Positions 27,538 through 36,141 of a DNA stretch of 64,000 nt are shown one piece after another; the first letter of the stretch is position 1; every line of letters starts with the position of its first letter. The notes beneath the pieces are model-generated. The model worked only from the letters and a program-made list of their open reading frames with translations. It was not told where the DNA came from and did no database searches. A program made the translations under genes and the position numbers. This DNA comes from Achromobacter marplatensis. Lineage in GTDB: Bacteria; Pseudomonadota; Gammaproteobacteria; Burkholderiales; Burkholderiaceae_B. Where the stretch lies: assembly GCF_002209535.1 (NCBI RefSeq), contig NZ_NJIG01000001.1:124001-188000 (forward strand), written 5' to 3'.

Positions 27538-28518
27538 TTAATCGCCGCGGAAGCCGCTGCGCTGCACCAAGTCGGCCAGACCGGCAATTTGTTCCGTGTA
27601 GAAGGCGTCGCCTTCGGCGAGCGTCTGCGGTGCGAACAGGATCTTTCCCTGCGCCTCCAGCGTCTTGCGGGCTGCGGGGTCGCGCAGCGAGGCCTGGATC
27701 GCGGTGTGCAGCTTCTGGACCGCCGCGGCCGGGGTGCCTTTCTTCACCAGATAGGCGGTCCAGATGGTGTAGTTGAAGTCCTTCAGCGTGGCGCTTTCCT
27801 GCACGCTGGGCACGTCGGGCAGCGCGGCCAGGCGTTCCCGGTTCAGCGTGCCGATGATCTTCAGCCGCCCTTCGCGGCGCAGGTCTTCGTAGTTCGCCTG
27901 GTACGGCATGATGGCGAAATCGATCTGGCCACCGGCCATGTCGGTGATCAGCGGCGCGCCGCCGCGGTATGGGATGTGCGTCAGCGCGACACCTGTGCGC
28001 TCGGCCAGCGCAGCGGTGATCAGGTGGATCATCGACCCCGCGCCGCCTGATCCGTAGGTCAACGGCACGCTGCGCTGGCGCGCCAGGGCGACCAGTTCAT
28101 CCACATTGGCCGCGCCCAGGTCCGCGCGCGTCACGACGACGTAGGGCGACGTAGCCACGGGCGCCACGAACTGGAAGTCGTCCGGCTTGTAGGTGACGGA
28201 CTTGTTGGTCAGCCCGGCCAGGATGAGCTCGTTGGGCGAGCCCTGAAACAGGGTATAGCCGTCGGCCTTGGCATTCAGCACGCGGTTCGCGCCCAGCGCG
28301 CCGTTGGCGCCGCCCAGGTTTTCGACGACCACCTGCACGCCCAGCGACTGCGACATCGGCGCCTGCACGGCGCGAGCAGTGATGTCGCTCGCCGCGCCCG
28401 CCGGGTAGGGCACCAGCAGGGACACGGGCCGGGCAGGATAGTCCTGCGCCTGCGCGTGGGCGCCGACGCCCAACCCGGTCAGCAGCAAGACGGCGGCGAT
28501 CATCAGATTCTTTTTCAT
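27538..28518 (-). CDS. Bug/TctC-family periplasmic solute-binding protein
   Basis: A 326-residue exported protein: signal peptide to about residue 24 (AHAQAQ/DYPARPV) followed by the Bug signature LLVPYPAGAASDITARAV and later HIPYRGGAPLITDMAGGQIDFAI. Bug proteins bind carboxylates and amino acids for tripartite tricarboxylate transporters, but most, as here, stand alone with no TctA or TctB membrane genes beside them. AAGGGGAA precedes the ATG. It heads the Bug-M20-GntR run and is divergent from a LysR gene. Confidence 0.92.
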   Translation of the reverse strand: MKKNLMIAAVLLLTGLGVGAHAQAQDYPARPVSLLVPYPAGAASDITARAVQAPMSQSLGVQVVVENLGGANGALGANRVLNAKADGYTLFQGSPNELILAGLTNKSVTYKPDDFQFVAPVATSPYVVVTRADLGAANVDELVALARQRSVPLTYGSGGAGSMIHLITAALAERTGVALTHIPYRGGAPLITDMAGGQIDFAIMPYQANYEDLRREGRLKIIGTLNRERLAALPDVPSVQESATLKDFNYTIWTAYLVKKGTPAAAVQKLHTAIQASLRDPAARKTLEAQGKILFAPQTLAEGDAFYTEQIAGLADLVQRSGFRGD

Positions 28519-28581
28519 GGCATTCCCCTTGTGATGGATCCGAGTGCTGGATGGGATGCTAGAAGCGGCCGTTTCATCTGT

Positions 28582-28597
28582 CCAATCGATTGATTGG
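28582..28597. promoter_or_regulatory. Inverted repeat between Bug gene and LysR gene, candidate LysR operator
   Basis: CCAATC-GATT-GATTGG at 28582-28597 is a perfect 6-bp inverted repeat in the 131-base divergent gap, with the ATC-N-GAT layout common to LysR sites. It lies 64 bases from the bug start and 68 from the likely lysR start. Confidence 0.5.
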
Positions 28598-28649
28598 CTG
28601 ATTACAATGCGTTTTATGCATGATTAATGCGATCAACGGGGTCGGGGCC

Positions 28650-29549
28650 ATGAACCTTTCGCAGCTTGCTCATCTGGTGGCGCTTCTGGAGACCGGCTCG
28701 TTCACGCGGGCGGCCGAAGCGCTGCATTTGTCGCAGCCGGCATTCAGCCGCAGCATCCAATTGCTGGAAGGAGAACTGGGCGCGCTTGTGGACCGCATCG
28801 GCAAGCGCAATGAACCCACGCCGCTAGGCCGCCTGGTCGGGCAGCGAGCGCGGCGCGTGTTGGCCGAGGTCGAAGAAATCCGCCGCGAAGCGGAAATGCT
28901 GGCGCAAGGCGAAACCGGCGCCATCCGGCTGGGGTTGGGGGCGGCGCCCAGCGCCTTGCTCAGCGTGCCGTTGATGCAGCACCTGCTGGACCACTACCCG
29001 AAGCTGCGCGTCAAGCTGTCGCGCGGCCCCACGGAATCCTTGCTGGTCAGCCTGCGCGAGCGCGTGCTGGACGCGCTGATCGTGCACATCCGTACGCTGG
29101 ACAACGAAGAAGACCTGGAGGTGGCGCCGATGCCGGCGCTGGCGTCGGGCTTTGTCTGCCGGCCGGACCATCCGCTGCGGGACTTGCGGGGCGCAACCTT
29201 GGCCGACGTGTTGCGCTATCCCGTCGTGTCGACCGGTTTAAGCCCGGAAATCCGGCGGCGGCTGGCGGGCGCCGCCGCGCCGGCGGGGTTCGAGCTGCAT
29301 ATGGAATGCGAAGACATTTCCTACCTGTTCGATATCGTCGAGCGGTCGGATGCGGTCTTCCTGGGCGTGCTGGCCTCGGCGCGCACGCTGACGGAATCGG
29401 AACGGCTTGTCCGCCTGCCGCCGCCGCCGGATTTCGATATCCAGGCGCACTTCGCGTTCGTGACCCTGCGTGGCCGCAGCATCAGCCCGGCCACGCGCAT
29501 CACGCGGGAACGCTGCTTTCAGGTCATTCAGGAAGCGGCGGGGGCGTAA
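28650..29549 (+). CDS. LysR-family transcriptional regulator
   Basis: A LysR protein of 299 residues from the ATG at 28650 (MNLSQLAHLVALLETGSFTRAAEALHLSQPAFSRSIQLLE), preceded by GGTCGGGG. An in-frame ATG at 28620 would add ten residues of unlikely sequence. The C-terminal domain is a typical co-inducer fold. It is divergent from the Bug/M20/GntR genes, which it probably controls, possibly together with the GntR protein. Confidence 0.88.
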   Translation: MNLSQLAHLVALLETGSFTRAAEALHLSQPAFSRSIQLLEGELGALVDRIGKRNEPTPLGRLVGQRARRVLAEVEEIRREAEMLAQGETGAIRLGLGAAPSALLSVPLMQHLLDHYPKLRVKLSRGPTESLLVSLRERVLDALIVHIRTLDNEEDLEVAPMPALASGFVCRPDHPLRDLRGATLADVLRYPVVSTGLSPEIRRRLAGAAAPAGFELHMECEDISYLFDIVERSDAVFLGVLASARTLTESERLVRLPPPPDFDIQAHFAFVTLRGRSISPATRITRERCFQVIQEAAGA

Positions 29550-29561
29550 GCCCCGCGTGCG

Positions 29562-30548
29562 TCAGTCCTTCGCCATCAGGCCCAGGTATTCGATCAGGCC
29601 CTTTTCCTTGACGTACGTGGCCTGGGCCCAGTCCTTGTAGTCCTGGCTGTTGCGGTAGGCCGGTTCCTGGTTCAACTGCTTCATGACGTCCACGCTGGCC
29701 GGATCGAACAAGGCCTTCTTGAACGCATCGTGCAGGGTTTTCACGACCGCGGGGTCCATGCCCTTCGGACCGGCCAGACCGTAGGGCGAGGTGGACACGA
29801 CCTTGTAGCCCAGCTCTTGCGCGGTGGGCACGTCGGGCCAACGGGTCGTGCGCTTGTCGCCGAAGGTCACCAGCAGCCGCATCTTGCCGGCGTCCACGAA
29901 CTGGTCCCAGCCCGTTGCGTCGCTTTGCGCCATGACGTGGCCGCCCAGCAGCGCCTGCTGCATGTCGGCGTTGCCCTTGAACGGCACGTGGTTCAGCTTG
30001 ACCTTGGCGTTGATGGCGATTTCCTCGATCAGCAGATGCGGCGACGAACCGATGCCGGTGGAGCCGTAATCGATCTTGCCGGGGTTCTGGCGCGCGGCTT
30101 CTATGTATTCGTTGAAGGTCTTGTACGGCGAATCCGAACGGACCGTGAAGCCGAAGGTGTAGCCCGACAGCCCGATGATGAAGCTGAAGTCGTTGATGGG
30201 ATCCCAGCTGCTCTTTTGCATGTAGGGCATGCGCAGCATCGCCAGCGTGTACAGGCTGATCGTGTAGCCGTCCGGCTTGGCGGTGCGGGCCATTGTGGCC
30301 GTACCCAGCGTGCCGCCTGCGCCGGGGCGGTTCTCGACAATGACGGTCTGGCCCAGGTACTTGGAGGCGTCCTGCGCCACGATGCGCAGGTGGCGGTCGG
30401 TGGAGCCGCCGGCCGGGAAGGGCACGATCAGCGTGATCGGCTTGGTGGGGAAAGTGGATTGCGCGCCGGCGGACAGCGGCAGGGCGGCGCCTGCGGCGGC
30501 GAACAGCAGGGCGCCCAGGCAGGCGCGGCGCAGAGGCTTCTTGAGCAT
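29562..30548 (-). CDS. Bug/TctC-family periplasmic solute-binding protein
   Basis: A 328-residue exported protein with an Arg-rich signal peptide (cleavage near AGAQS, residue 29-30) and Bug motifs ITLIVPFPAGGSTDRHLRIVA and VENRPGAGGTLGTATMARTAKPDGYT. It is the last gene of the beta-oxidation operon, 58 bases after the acyl-CoA synthetase, with GGAGA as ribosome site. No TctAB membrane partner is present. It probably captures the organic acid that the synthetase then activates. Confidence 0.91.
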   Translation of the reverse strand: MLKKPLRRACLGALLFAAAGAALPLSAGAQSTFPTKPITLIVPFPAGGSTDRHLRIVAQDASKYLGQTVIVENRPGAGGTLGTATMARTAKPDGYTISLYTLAMLRMPYMQKSSWDPINDFSFIIGLSGYTFGFTVRSDSPYKTFNEYIEAARQNPGKIDYGSTGIGSSPHLLIEEIAINAKVKLNHVPFKGNADMQQALLGGHVMAQSDATGWDQFVDAGKMRLLVTFGDKRTTRWPDVPTAQELGYKVVSTSPYGLAGPKGMDPAVVKTLHDAFKKALFDPASVDVMKQLNQEPAYRNSQDYKDWAQATYVKEKGLIEYLGLMAKD

Positions 30549-30606
30549 GGGGTTTGTCTCCAGTGGTGTTGTTATGGCTTGTTGTGAGGTTTGGAACGGC
30601 AGCGGC

Positions 30607-32538
30607 TCAGTCGCGCAGGGCGACCTTCACCGGCAGCCGCGCCAAGGCTTCGCGCAACTGCTCCCTCAGCGGCGCGGGCGTGCCGGGAGCCGCTTGCACG
30701 GCGACCTCCGGTTGCGCGTCGGCCAGCACGCGGAAGATCTGGGCGTCTTCCGTCAGGCCGGCCGCCTGCAAGGTGCGCGCCACCACGGACTCCACCGCTA
30801 CAGCGGTGGCCAGGCGGCGCAAATCGGGTTTGTAGATCTTGCCCACGTTGGTCATGGGCATGGCGTCCAGGACGATGACGCGCTTGGGCCGCGCCGGGCC
30901 TTCGTCCACGTGGGCCGCGGCGTAGGCGACGAGTTCGGCTTCGGTGGCCTGGGCGCCGTCGGCCAGCGTCACGAAGGCCACGGGCAGTTCGCCGGCGTAG
31001 GCGTCCGGTGCGCCGACCGCGGCGCACAAGTGCACCGCCGGGTGCGTGGCCAGCGCGTCTTCGATGGTTTTCGGGTCGATGTTGTGGCCGCCGCGGATGA
31101 TCAGATCCTTGGCGCGGCCTTGTAGATGCAGCCGGCCCTCGTCATCCATGAACCCCACGTCGCCGCTGATCAGCCAGCCGTCTTCGGTAAAGGCGCGAGC
31201 AGTGTCTTCGGGGTCAAGGAAGCCGGGGATCACGTTGGGCGCCTTGAAGAGCACCATGCCAGCCGTGCCTGCAGGCAGGTCGCGCGCCGCCTGGCCCGAC
31301 GGGACGTCCAGCCCCACGATGCGCACCTGCACATAGGGCAGGGGAAACCCCACGCAGTTCACGGGAAATTCCGAGCCGGGCGGCGTGATGGACGAAATGC
31401 CCGCCATTTCGGTCATGCCCAGGCTCTCGTTCACGTGCAGCCCGAACAGGCGCTTGAAGCGCGCGGCAAGCTCGGCGGGCAGCGGCGCGGCGCCCGTGCG
31501 GCAATAGCGCAGCGTCGAGATATCGGCGCCGGCGAGCGGTATGTCCGCCAGCGCGGCCAGGATGGTGGGCACGCCCTGCAAAGAGGTCGCGCGGTGCTTT
31601 TCCACCAGCCGCCAGTAGTTGCGCAGCACATCGCGGTTGCGCAGCAGCAGGGTGGTGGGGATGACGGTTTCCACGCCCGCAGACAGGGCGGCCAGCGACG
31701 CCGGCAGCACGCCCGCCACGTGGAAGAGCGGATAGCCGTTGATGACCACGTCGCTGGGCCCGGCATTCTGCAACTGCACGGCGGCCCAGGCGGTGAAGAC
31801 CTGGTTGGCGTGGGTGTGGATGGCCAGCTTGGGCGCGCCCGTGGTGCCGCCCGTATGGAAGTATGCCGCGACGTCGTCGGCGCGGATCACGCGTTCGCTA
31901 AGCAGGCGGTCGGCCGGTTGCGCCGAGCGGTTGGCGTTGAAGTCCAGCGCATAGTCGGGCAAGGCGGGGCGGGCCGACAAGGGCTCGTCCAGCGGCGCCA
32001 CGCGCAGCAGGGTTTGCAAGGTGGGCACGCGTTCACGCAGCCGCAAGGCCTTGGACCAGGTGCCGCATTCGGCGTCCGAGCCATAAGCGATCAGCACCTT
32101 GGCGCGGGCCGTCGTCATCAGCGAGGCGAGCTTGTCTTCGCTCAGCAGCGGATTCAGCGGCTGGACGATGCCGGCGGCTTCGCTGCCCCACAGCGCCAGA
32201 TGGTATTCCAGGCAGCCGGGCAGGATCACGCCGACGGCGTCGCCCGCGCGCACGCCAAGGTCATGCAGCAGGTTGGCGGTCTGGTGGATGCCGGCCAGCA
32301 GCTCCCGATAGCTCCAACGTACGGCCTCGTCATCCGGGTTGGCGGTGCGCAAGAAGGTCAGCGCGGTCTTGTCGCCGAAAGCCGCAGCCGAATTGCGGAA
32401 GATCTCGTAGGTGCTCTGCACCGTCAGCGTTTCGGCCAGCGGGCGCGATTGCAAGCGTTGCACGTCAGCGGCGCTGCGCACCAGGAAAGGCGCCGCGAAC
32501 GGGCGCGACAAGGGCGGGACGGTATAGGCCTGCGTCAT
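30607..32538 (-). CDS. Acyl-CoA synthetase (AMP-forming)
   Basis: A 643-residue ANL-family ligase starting at ATG 32538. The AMP-binding motif YFHTGGTTGAPKLAIHTHAN is followed by YPLFHVAG, the ESLGMTEMAG adenine motif, GWLISGDVGFMDDEGRLHLQGRAKDLIIRGGHNIDP and the C-terminal PMTNVGKIYKPDLR with the catalytic lysine. Some 50 residues beyond that lysine extend past the usual end. It activates a carboxylic acid with ATP and CoA, the entry step to the operon. The long N-terminus (about 60 residues) resembles long-chain or branched-acid ligases. Substrate unknown. Confidence 0.9.
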   Translation of the reverse strand: MTQAYTVPPLSRPFAAPFLVRSAADVQRLQSRPLAETLTVQSTYEIFRNSAAAFGDKTALTFLRTANPDDEAVRWSYRELLAGIHQTANLLHDLGVRAGDAVGVILPGCLEYHLALWGSEAAGIVQPLNPLLSEDKLASLMTTARAKVLIAYGSDAECGTWSKALRLRERVPTLQTLLRVAPLDEPLSARPALPDYALDFNANRSAQPADRLLSERVIRADDVAAYFHTGGTTGAPKLAIHTHANQVFTAWAAVQLQNAGPSDVVINGYPLFHVAGVLPASLAALSAGVETVIPTTLLLRNRDVLRNYWRLVEKHRATSLQGVPTILAALADIPLAGADISTLRYCRTGAAPLPAELAARFKRLFGLHVNESLGMTEMAGISSITPPGSEFPVNCVGFPLPYVQVRIVGLDVPSGQAARDLPAGTAGMVLFKAPNVIPGFLDPEDTARAFTEDGWLISGDVGFMDDEGRLHLQGRAKDLIIRGGHNIDPKTIEDALATHPAVHLCAAVGAPDAYAGELPVAFVTLADGAQATEAELVAYAAAHVDEGPARPKRVIVLDAMPMTNVGKIYKPDLRRLATAVAVESVVARTLQAAGLTEDAQIFRVLADAQPEVAVQAAPGTPAPLREQLREALARLPVKVALRD

Positions 32539-32555
32539 GTCCTGGCGTCCTCCGT

Positions 32556-33689
32556 TCAAGCCTGCCCCAGCGCGATGTAGCGGCGCAGGTGGTGGTCTTC
32601 GTCGCCCAGCTGGTGGTCGATCATCACCAGGCGCTTGGCGTAGTGCGCCAGGGGCAGTTCCCACGTCATGCCGATGCCGCCGTGCAGCTGGATGCTTTCT
32701 TCGGCCACCAGCGTGCCGATGCGGCCGATGGTGTATTTGGCGGCGGACAGCGCGCGTTCGCGAGTGGCGCGGTCGGGGTGGTCGACGGCGGCGGCGGCGT
32801 TGATCACGGCCGAGCGCGCCTGTTCGATTTCCAGCAGCACGTCGGCCATGCGGTGCTGCAGGGCCTGGAAGCTGCCGATGGGGGTGCCGAACTGGCGGCG
32901 CGTGCGCAGGTATTCCAGCGTGGCGTCGCGGGCGCAATCCATGGCGCCCACGGCTTCCGAGCACAGGGCCAGGATGCCGCGGCCGATGGCGCGTTCCAGC
33001 ACCGCGTAACCCGCGCCGGCCTCGCCCACCAGCGCGTCGGGGCCAAGCTGGACGTTGTCGAAGCTGACTTCGGCGGCGCGTCCGCCATCGATCAGGCCAT
33101 AGCCGCGTACCGACAGCCCGGGCGTGCCGGCGCTGACGAGGAAGAGGCTGATGCCGGCTTCGTCATCTTCGGCGCCTGCCGTGCGGGCCGACACCAGGAA
33201 CAGGTCCGCATGTTCGCCCGCCGTCACGACCGCCTTGGCGCCATTGAGCACCCAGCCCTCGCCCGAGCGTTCGGCACGGGTACGCACTTGCGCCAGGTCA
33301 TAGCCCGATTCCGGCTCGGCTTGGGCTAGCGCGGCGGTGATGGCGCCTGCGATCAGACCCTCCAGCGCTTCACGCTGGGCCGGCGTGCCGGCCGCGGCGA
33401 TGGCGCTGCCCACCATCAGGGCGTCCAGGAACGGTTCGACGACCAGCCCGCGGCCCAGCGCTTCAAAGACCACCGAGATATCGAATCCCGCGCCGCCCAG
33501 GCCGCCGTCGGCCTCGGTGAATAGCGCGCCGATGGCGCCCAGTTCGGCATAGCGGCGCCAGAATTCCACGCTGTAGCCCTGAGGGGATTGCGCGTGGCGT
33601 TCGCGCGTGGCGAAGTCGTACTGCTCGGTGACAAAGCGGCGCAGCATGTCGGAGAGCATGCGCCGGTCTTCAGTGTGTTCAAAATTCAT
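32556..33689 (-). CDS. Acyl-CoA dehydrogenase, small paired subunit type
   Basis: A 377-residue acyl-CoA dehydrogenase-fold protein (MNFEHTEDRRMLSDMLRRFVTEQYDF; C-terminal EESIQLHGGIGMTWELPLAHYAKRLVMIDHQLGDEDHHLRRY). It lies 9 bases from a second, different acyl-CoA dehydrogenase. Such unequal pairs are known to form alpha2beta2 enzymes in actinobacterial steroid and side-chain catabolism, sharing FAD and active site; that this pair does so is an inference. It should oxidise an acyl-CoA to the enoyl-CoA. Confidence 0.9.
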   Translation of the reverse strand: MNFEHTEDRRMLSDMLRRFVTEQYDFATRERHAQSPQGYSVEFWRRYAELGAIGALFTEADGGLGGAGFDISVVFEALGRGLVVEPFLDALMVGSAIAAAGTPAQREALEGLIAGAITAALAQAEPESGYDLAQVRTRAERSGEGWVLNGAKAVVTAGEHADLFLVSARTAGAEDDEAGISLFLVSAGTPGLSVRGYGLIDGGRAAEVSFDNVQLGPDALVGEAGAGYAVLERAIGRGILALCSEAVGAMDCARDATLEYLRTRRQFGTPIGSFQALQHRMADVLLEIEQARSAVINAAAAVDHPDRATRERALSAAKYTIGRIGTLVAEESIQLHGGIGMTWELPLAHYAKRLVMIDHQLGDEDHHLRRYIALGQA

Positions 33690-33698
33690 GGCCGGCCC

Positions 33699-34895
33699 TT
33701 ACAGTCCCAGGATCATCTTCGAGATGATGTTCTTCTGGATTTCATTGGAGCCGCCGAAGATCGACAGCTTGCGGTTGTTGAAGTACTGCGCCGCGGCGCT
33801 GTCGGCGCCTTCCGGCCCGATGGGCGGGGCGTCATAGCCGTCATGCAGTGCTTCGGGCACGAAGGGGCGCGCATAGGGGCCCATGGCGCGCCGGTTCAAC
33901 GCGGTGATCTCCTGCCGGATCTGCGTGCCGCGGATCTTCAGCATGGAGCTTTCGGCGCCGGGCGCGCCGCCGCCGGCAACTGCCGCCACGACACGCAGGT
34001 TGGTGGTGCGCATATTGGCCAGTTCGATCTCGACGCGGGCCAGGCGGGCGGCGAAGTCCGGGTCTTGTGCCAGCGGGCGGCCATGCTTCTTTTGCCGGGC
34101 GGCCACGGCTTTCAGGCGTTCCAGCGCTGCCGTCGACTGGCCCACGCCCGCGATGTTGGTGCGTTCGTAGGTCAGCAGGTACTTGGCGCAGGTCCAGCCG
34201 CGGTTTTCTTCGCCTACCAGGTTTTCGGCCGGCACGCGCACGTCCGAGAAGAACACCTCGTTGACTTCGTGTTCCCCGTCCAGCGTGATGATGGGGCGCA
34301 CTTCGACGCCCGGGCTGTTCATGTCGACCAGCAGGAAACTGATGCCTTCCTGGCGGCGGCCTTCCTGCGACGTGCGCACCAGGCAGAAGATCATGTTGGC
34401 GTACTGGCCCAACGTGGTCCAGGTCTTTTGCCCGTTGACGATATAGCTGTCGCCGTCGCGCACGGCGGTGGTCTTGACGGAAGCCAGGTCCGAGCCCGCG
34501 CCCGGTTCGGAATAGCCCTGGCACCACCAGTCGCTGCCGTCCAGGATGCGGGGCAGCCAGTAGTTGCGCTGCGCTTCGGTGCCGTACTTGATCAGCACGG
34601 GGCCCAGCATGCTCAGCCCGAAGGGCACGATGCGGGGCGCGGCGGCCAAGGCGCATTCATTGTCGAAGATGAATTTCTGCGTGGCGCTCCAGCCGGTGCC
34701 GCCGTATTCCACGGGCCAATGGCTGGCCAGCCAGCCTTGCTGATTCAGGATGGCGTGCCATTCGACCATGTCGGCGCGCGCCAGCAGCTTGCCCTGGCCG
34801 ACCTTGTCGGACAGGCGCTGGGGCAGCTTGGCCGCCAGGAACGCGCGCACTTCGTCGCGGAACGCGTTTTCTTCGGGGGTGAATTCGAGGTCCAT
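33699..34895 (-). CDS. Acyl-CoA dehydrogenase, large paired subunit type
   Basis: A 398-residue acyl-CoA dehydrogenase (MDLEFTPEENAFRDEVRAFL; WWCQGYSEPGAGSDLASVKTTA; TWTTLGQYANMIFCLVRTS; C-terminal YFNNRKLSIFGGSNEIQKNIISKMIL). These blocks are those of the FadE subgroup that accepts branched or ring-bearing acyl-CoAs. AAGGA precedes the ATG. It sits between the thiolase (9-base gap) and the second dehydrogenase, so translation is probably coupled along the operon. Confidence 0.91.
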   Translation of the reverse strand: MDLEFTPEENAFRDEVRAFLAAKLPQRLSDKVGQGKLLARADMVEWHAILNQQGWLASHWPVEYGGTGWSATQKFIFDNECALAAAPRIVPFGLSMLGPVLIKYGTEAQRNYWLPRILDGSDWWCQGYSEPGAGSDLASVKTTAVRDGDSYIVNGQKTWTTLGQYANMIFCLVRTSQEGRRQEGISFLLVDMNSPGVEVRPIITLDGEHEVNEVFFSDVRVPAENLVGEENRGWTCAKYLLTYERTNIAGVGQSTAALERLKAVAARQKKHGRPLAQDPDFAARLARVEIELANMRTTNLRVVAAVAGGGAPGAESSMLKIRGTQIRQEITALNRRAMGPYARPFVPEALHDGYDAPPIGPEGADSAAAQYFNNRKLSIFGGSNEIQKNIISKMILGL

Positions 34896-34903
34896 GTCGG
34901 TCC

Positions 34904-36085
34904 TTAATAGATTTCAAACAGGCCGGCCGCGCCCATGCCGCCGCCGATGCACATCGTGACGACGGCATAGCGGGCGCCGCGGCGCCGGCCTTCGATCAGC
35001 ACATGGCCGGCCAGCCGCGCGCCCGTGACGCCGAACGGGTGGCCCAATGCGATCGAGCCGCCATCCACGTTCAGGCGGTCCATCGGAATGCCCAGCTTTT
35101 CCTGGCAGTACAGCGCTTGCGAGGCGAAGGCTTCGTTCAGTTCCCAGAGATCGATGTCCTGCACTTTCAGGCCGTGGCGCGCCAGCAGCTTGGGAACCGC
35201 ATAGACGGGGCCAATGCCCATTTCGTCGGGCTCGCAGCCGGCAATGGCCAGGCCGCGGAAGGCGCCCAGGGGGCGAATGCCGGCGCGCTGCGCTTCGCCC
35301 GCTTCCATCAGCACGCAGGCCGCCGCGCCATCCGACAACTGCGATGCATTGCCGGCCGTCACGAACTGGCCTTCGCCGCGCACGGGGGCAAGCCCCGTCA
35401 GCGCTTCATAGGTGGTGCCGGGACGGTTGCACGTATCTTTGTCCACCGTGACTTCGCGTTCGGTGACGGCGCCGGTGGCGCGGTCGGTGACGGACATGGT
35501 GGTGGTGACGGCGATGATCTCTTCGCGGTAGCGGCCGGCGGCTTGGGCGGCTTCGGTGCGCGCCTGGCTTTGCGCGGCGAAGCGGTCCTGGGCTTCGCGG
35601 CTGATGCCGTAGCGGGCCGCCACGATGTCGGCGGTTTCGATCATGGGCAGGTAGAGCTCGGGTTTGTTGGCCACGATCCAGGGATCCATGCCGCTGACGC
35701 CGTCGTCGCGGGTGCGAATCTGCGACACCAGTTCCACGCCACCCGCGATGGCGGCAGGCGCGCCGTCCATGACGATGCGGCCAGCGGCCGAGGCGATGGC
35801 CTGCAGGCCGGAGGCGCAATAGCGGTTGACGGTGGCGCCGCCCACGCTGACGGGCAGGCCGGCGCGGATCACCGCCTGGCGGCCGATGTTGCGGCCGGTG
35901 GCGCCTTCGGGGTAGCCGCAGCCGATGAAGGCGTCTTCGATCAGCGCGGGGTCGATGCCGGCGCGGTCGACGGCGGCGCGCACCGCGTGACCGGCCAGGG
36001 TGGGCCCGGCGATCAGGTTGAATTCACCGCGCCCCGCCTTGGTGATGGGGGTGCGGGCGGTAGAGACGATAACGGCTTCGCGCAT
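34904..36085 (-). CDS. Acetyl-CoA C-acetyltransferase/3-ketoacyl-CoA thiolase
   Basis: A 393-residue thiolase with nucleophile C90 ([15 protein letters not shown]), the [15 protein letters not shown] block and C379 ([17 protein letters not shown]). The CASGLQ form is that of degradative FadA-type thiolases. It follows the bifunctional hydratase/dehydrogenase gene by 56 bases and would cleave its 3-ketoacyl-CoA product to acetyl- or propionyl-CoA plus a shorter acyl-CoA. Confidence 0.91.
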   Translation of the reverse strand: MREAVIVSTARTPITKAGRGEFNLIAGPTLAGHAVRAAVDRAGIDPALIEDAFIGCGYPEGATGRNIGRQAVIRAGLPVSVGGATVNRYCASGLQAIASAAGRIVMDGAPAAIAGGVELVSQIRTRDDGVSGMDPWIVANKPELYLPMIETADIVAARYGISREAQDRFAAQSQARTEAAQAAGRYREEIIAVTTTMSVTDRATGAVTEREVTVDKDTCNRPGTTYEALTGLAPVRGEGQFVTAGNASQLSDGAAACVLMEAGEAQRAGIRPLGAFRGLAIAGCEPDEMGIGPVYAVPKLLARHGLKVQDIDLWELNEAFASQALYCQEKLGIPMDRLNVDGGSIALGHPFGVTGARLAGHVLIEGRRRGARYAVVTMCIGGGMGAAGLFEIY

Positions 36086-36141
36086 GGGGTTTCCTGTCGA
36101 AGAAAGGAGGTTCGGAGTCGGTGGGATCGGAATCCGGCGGA

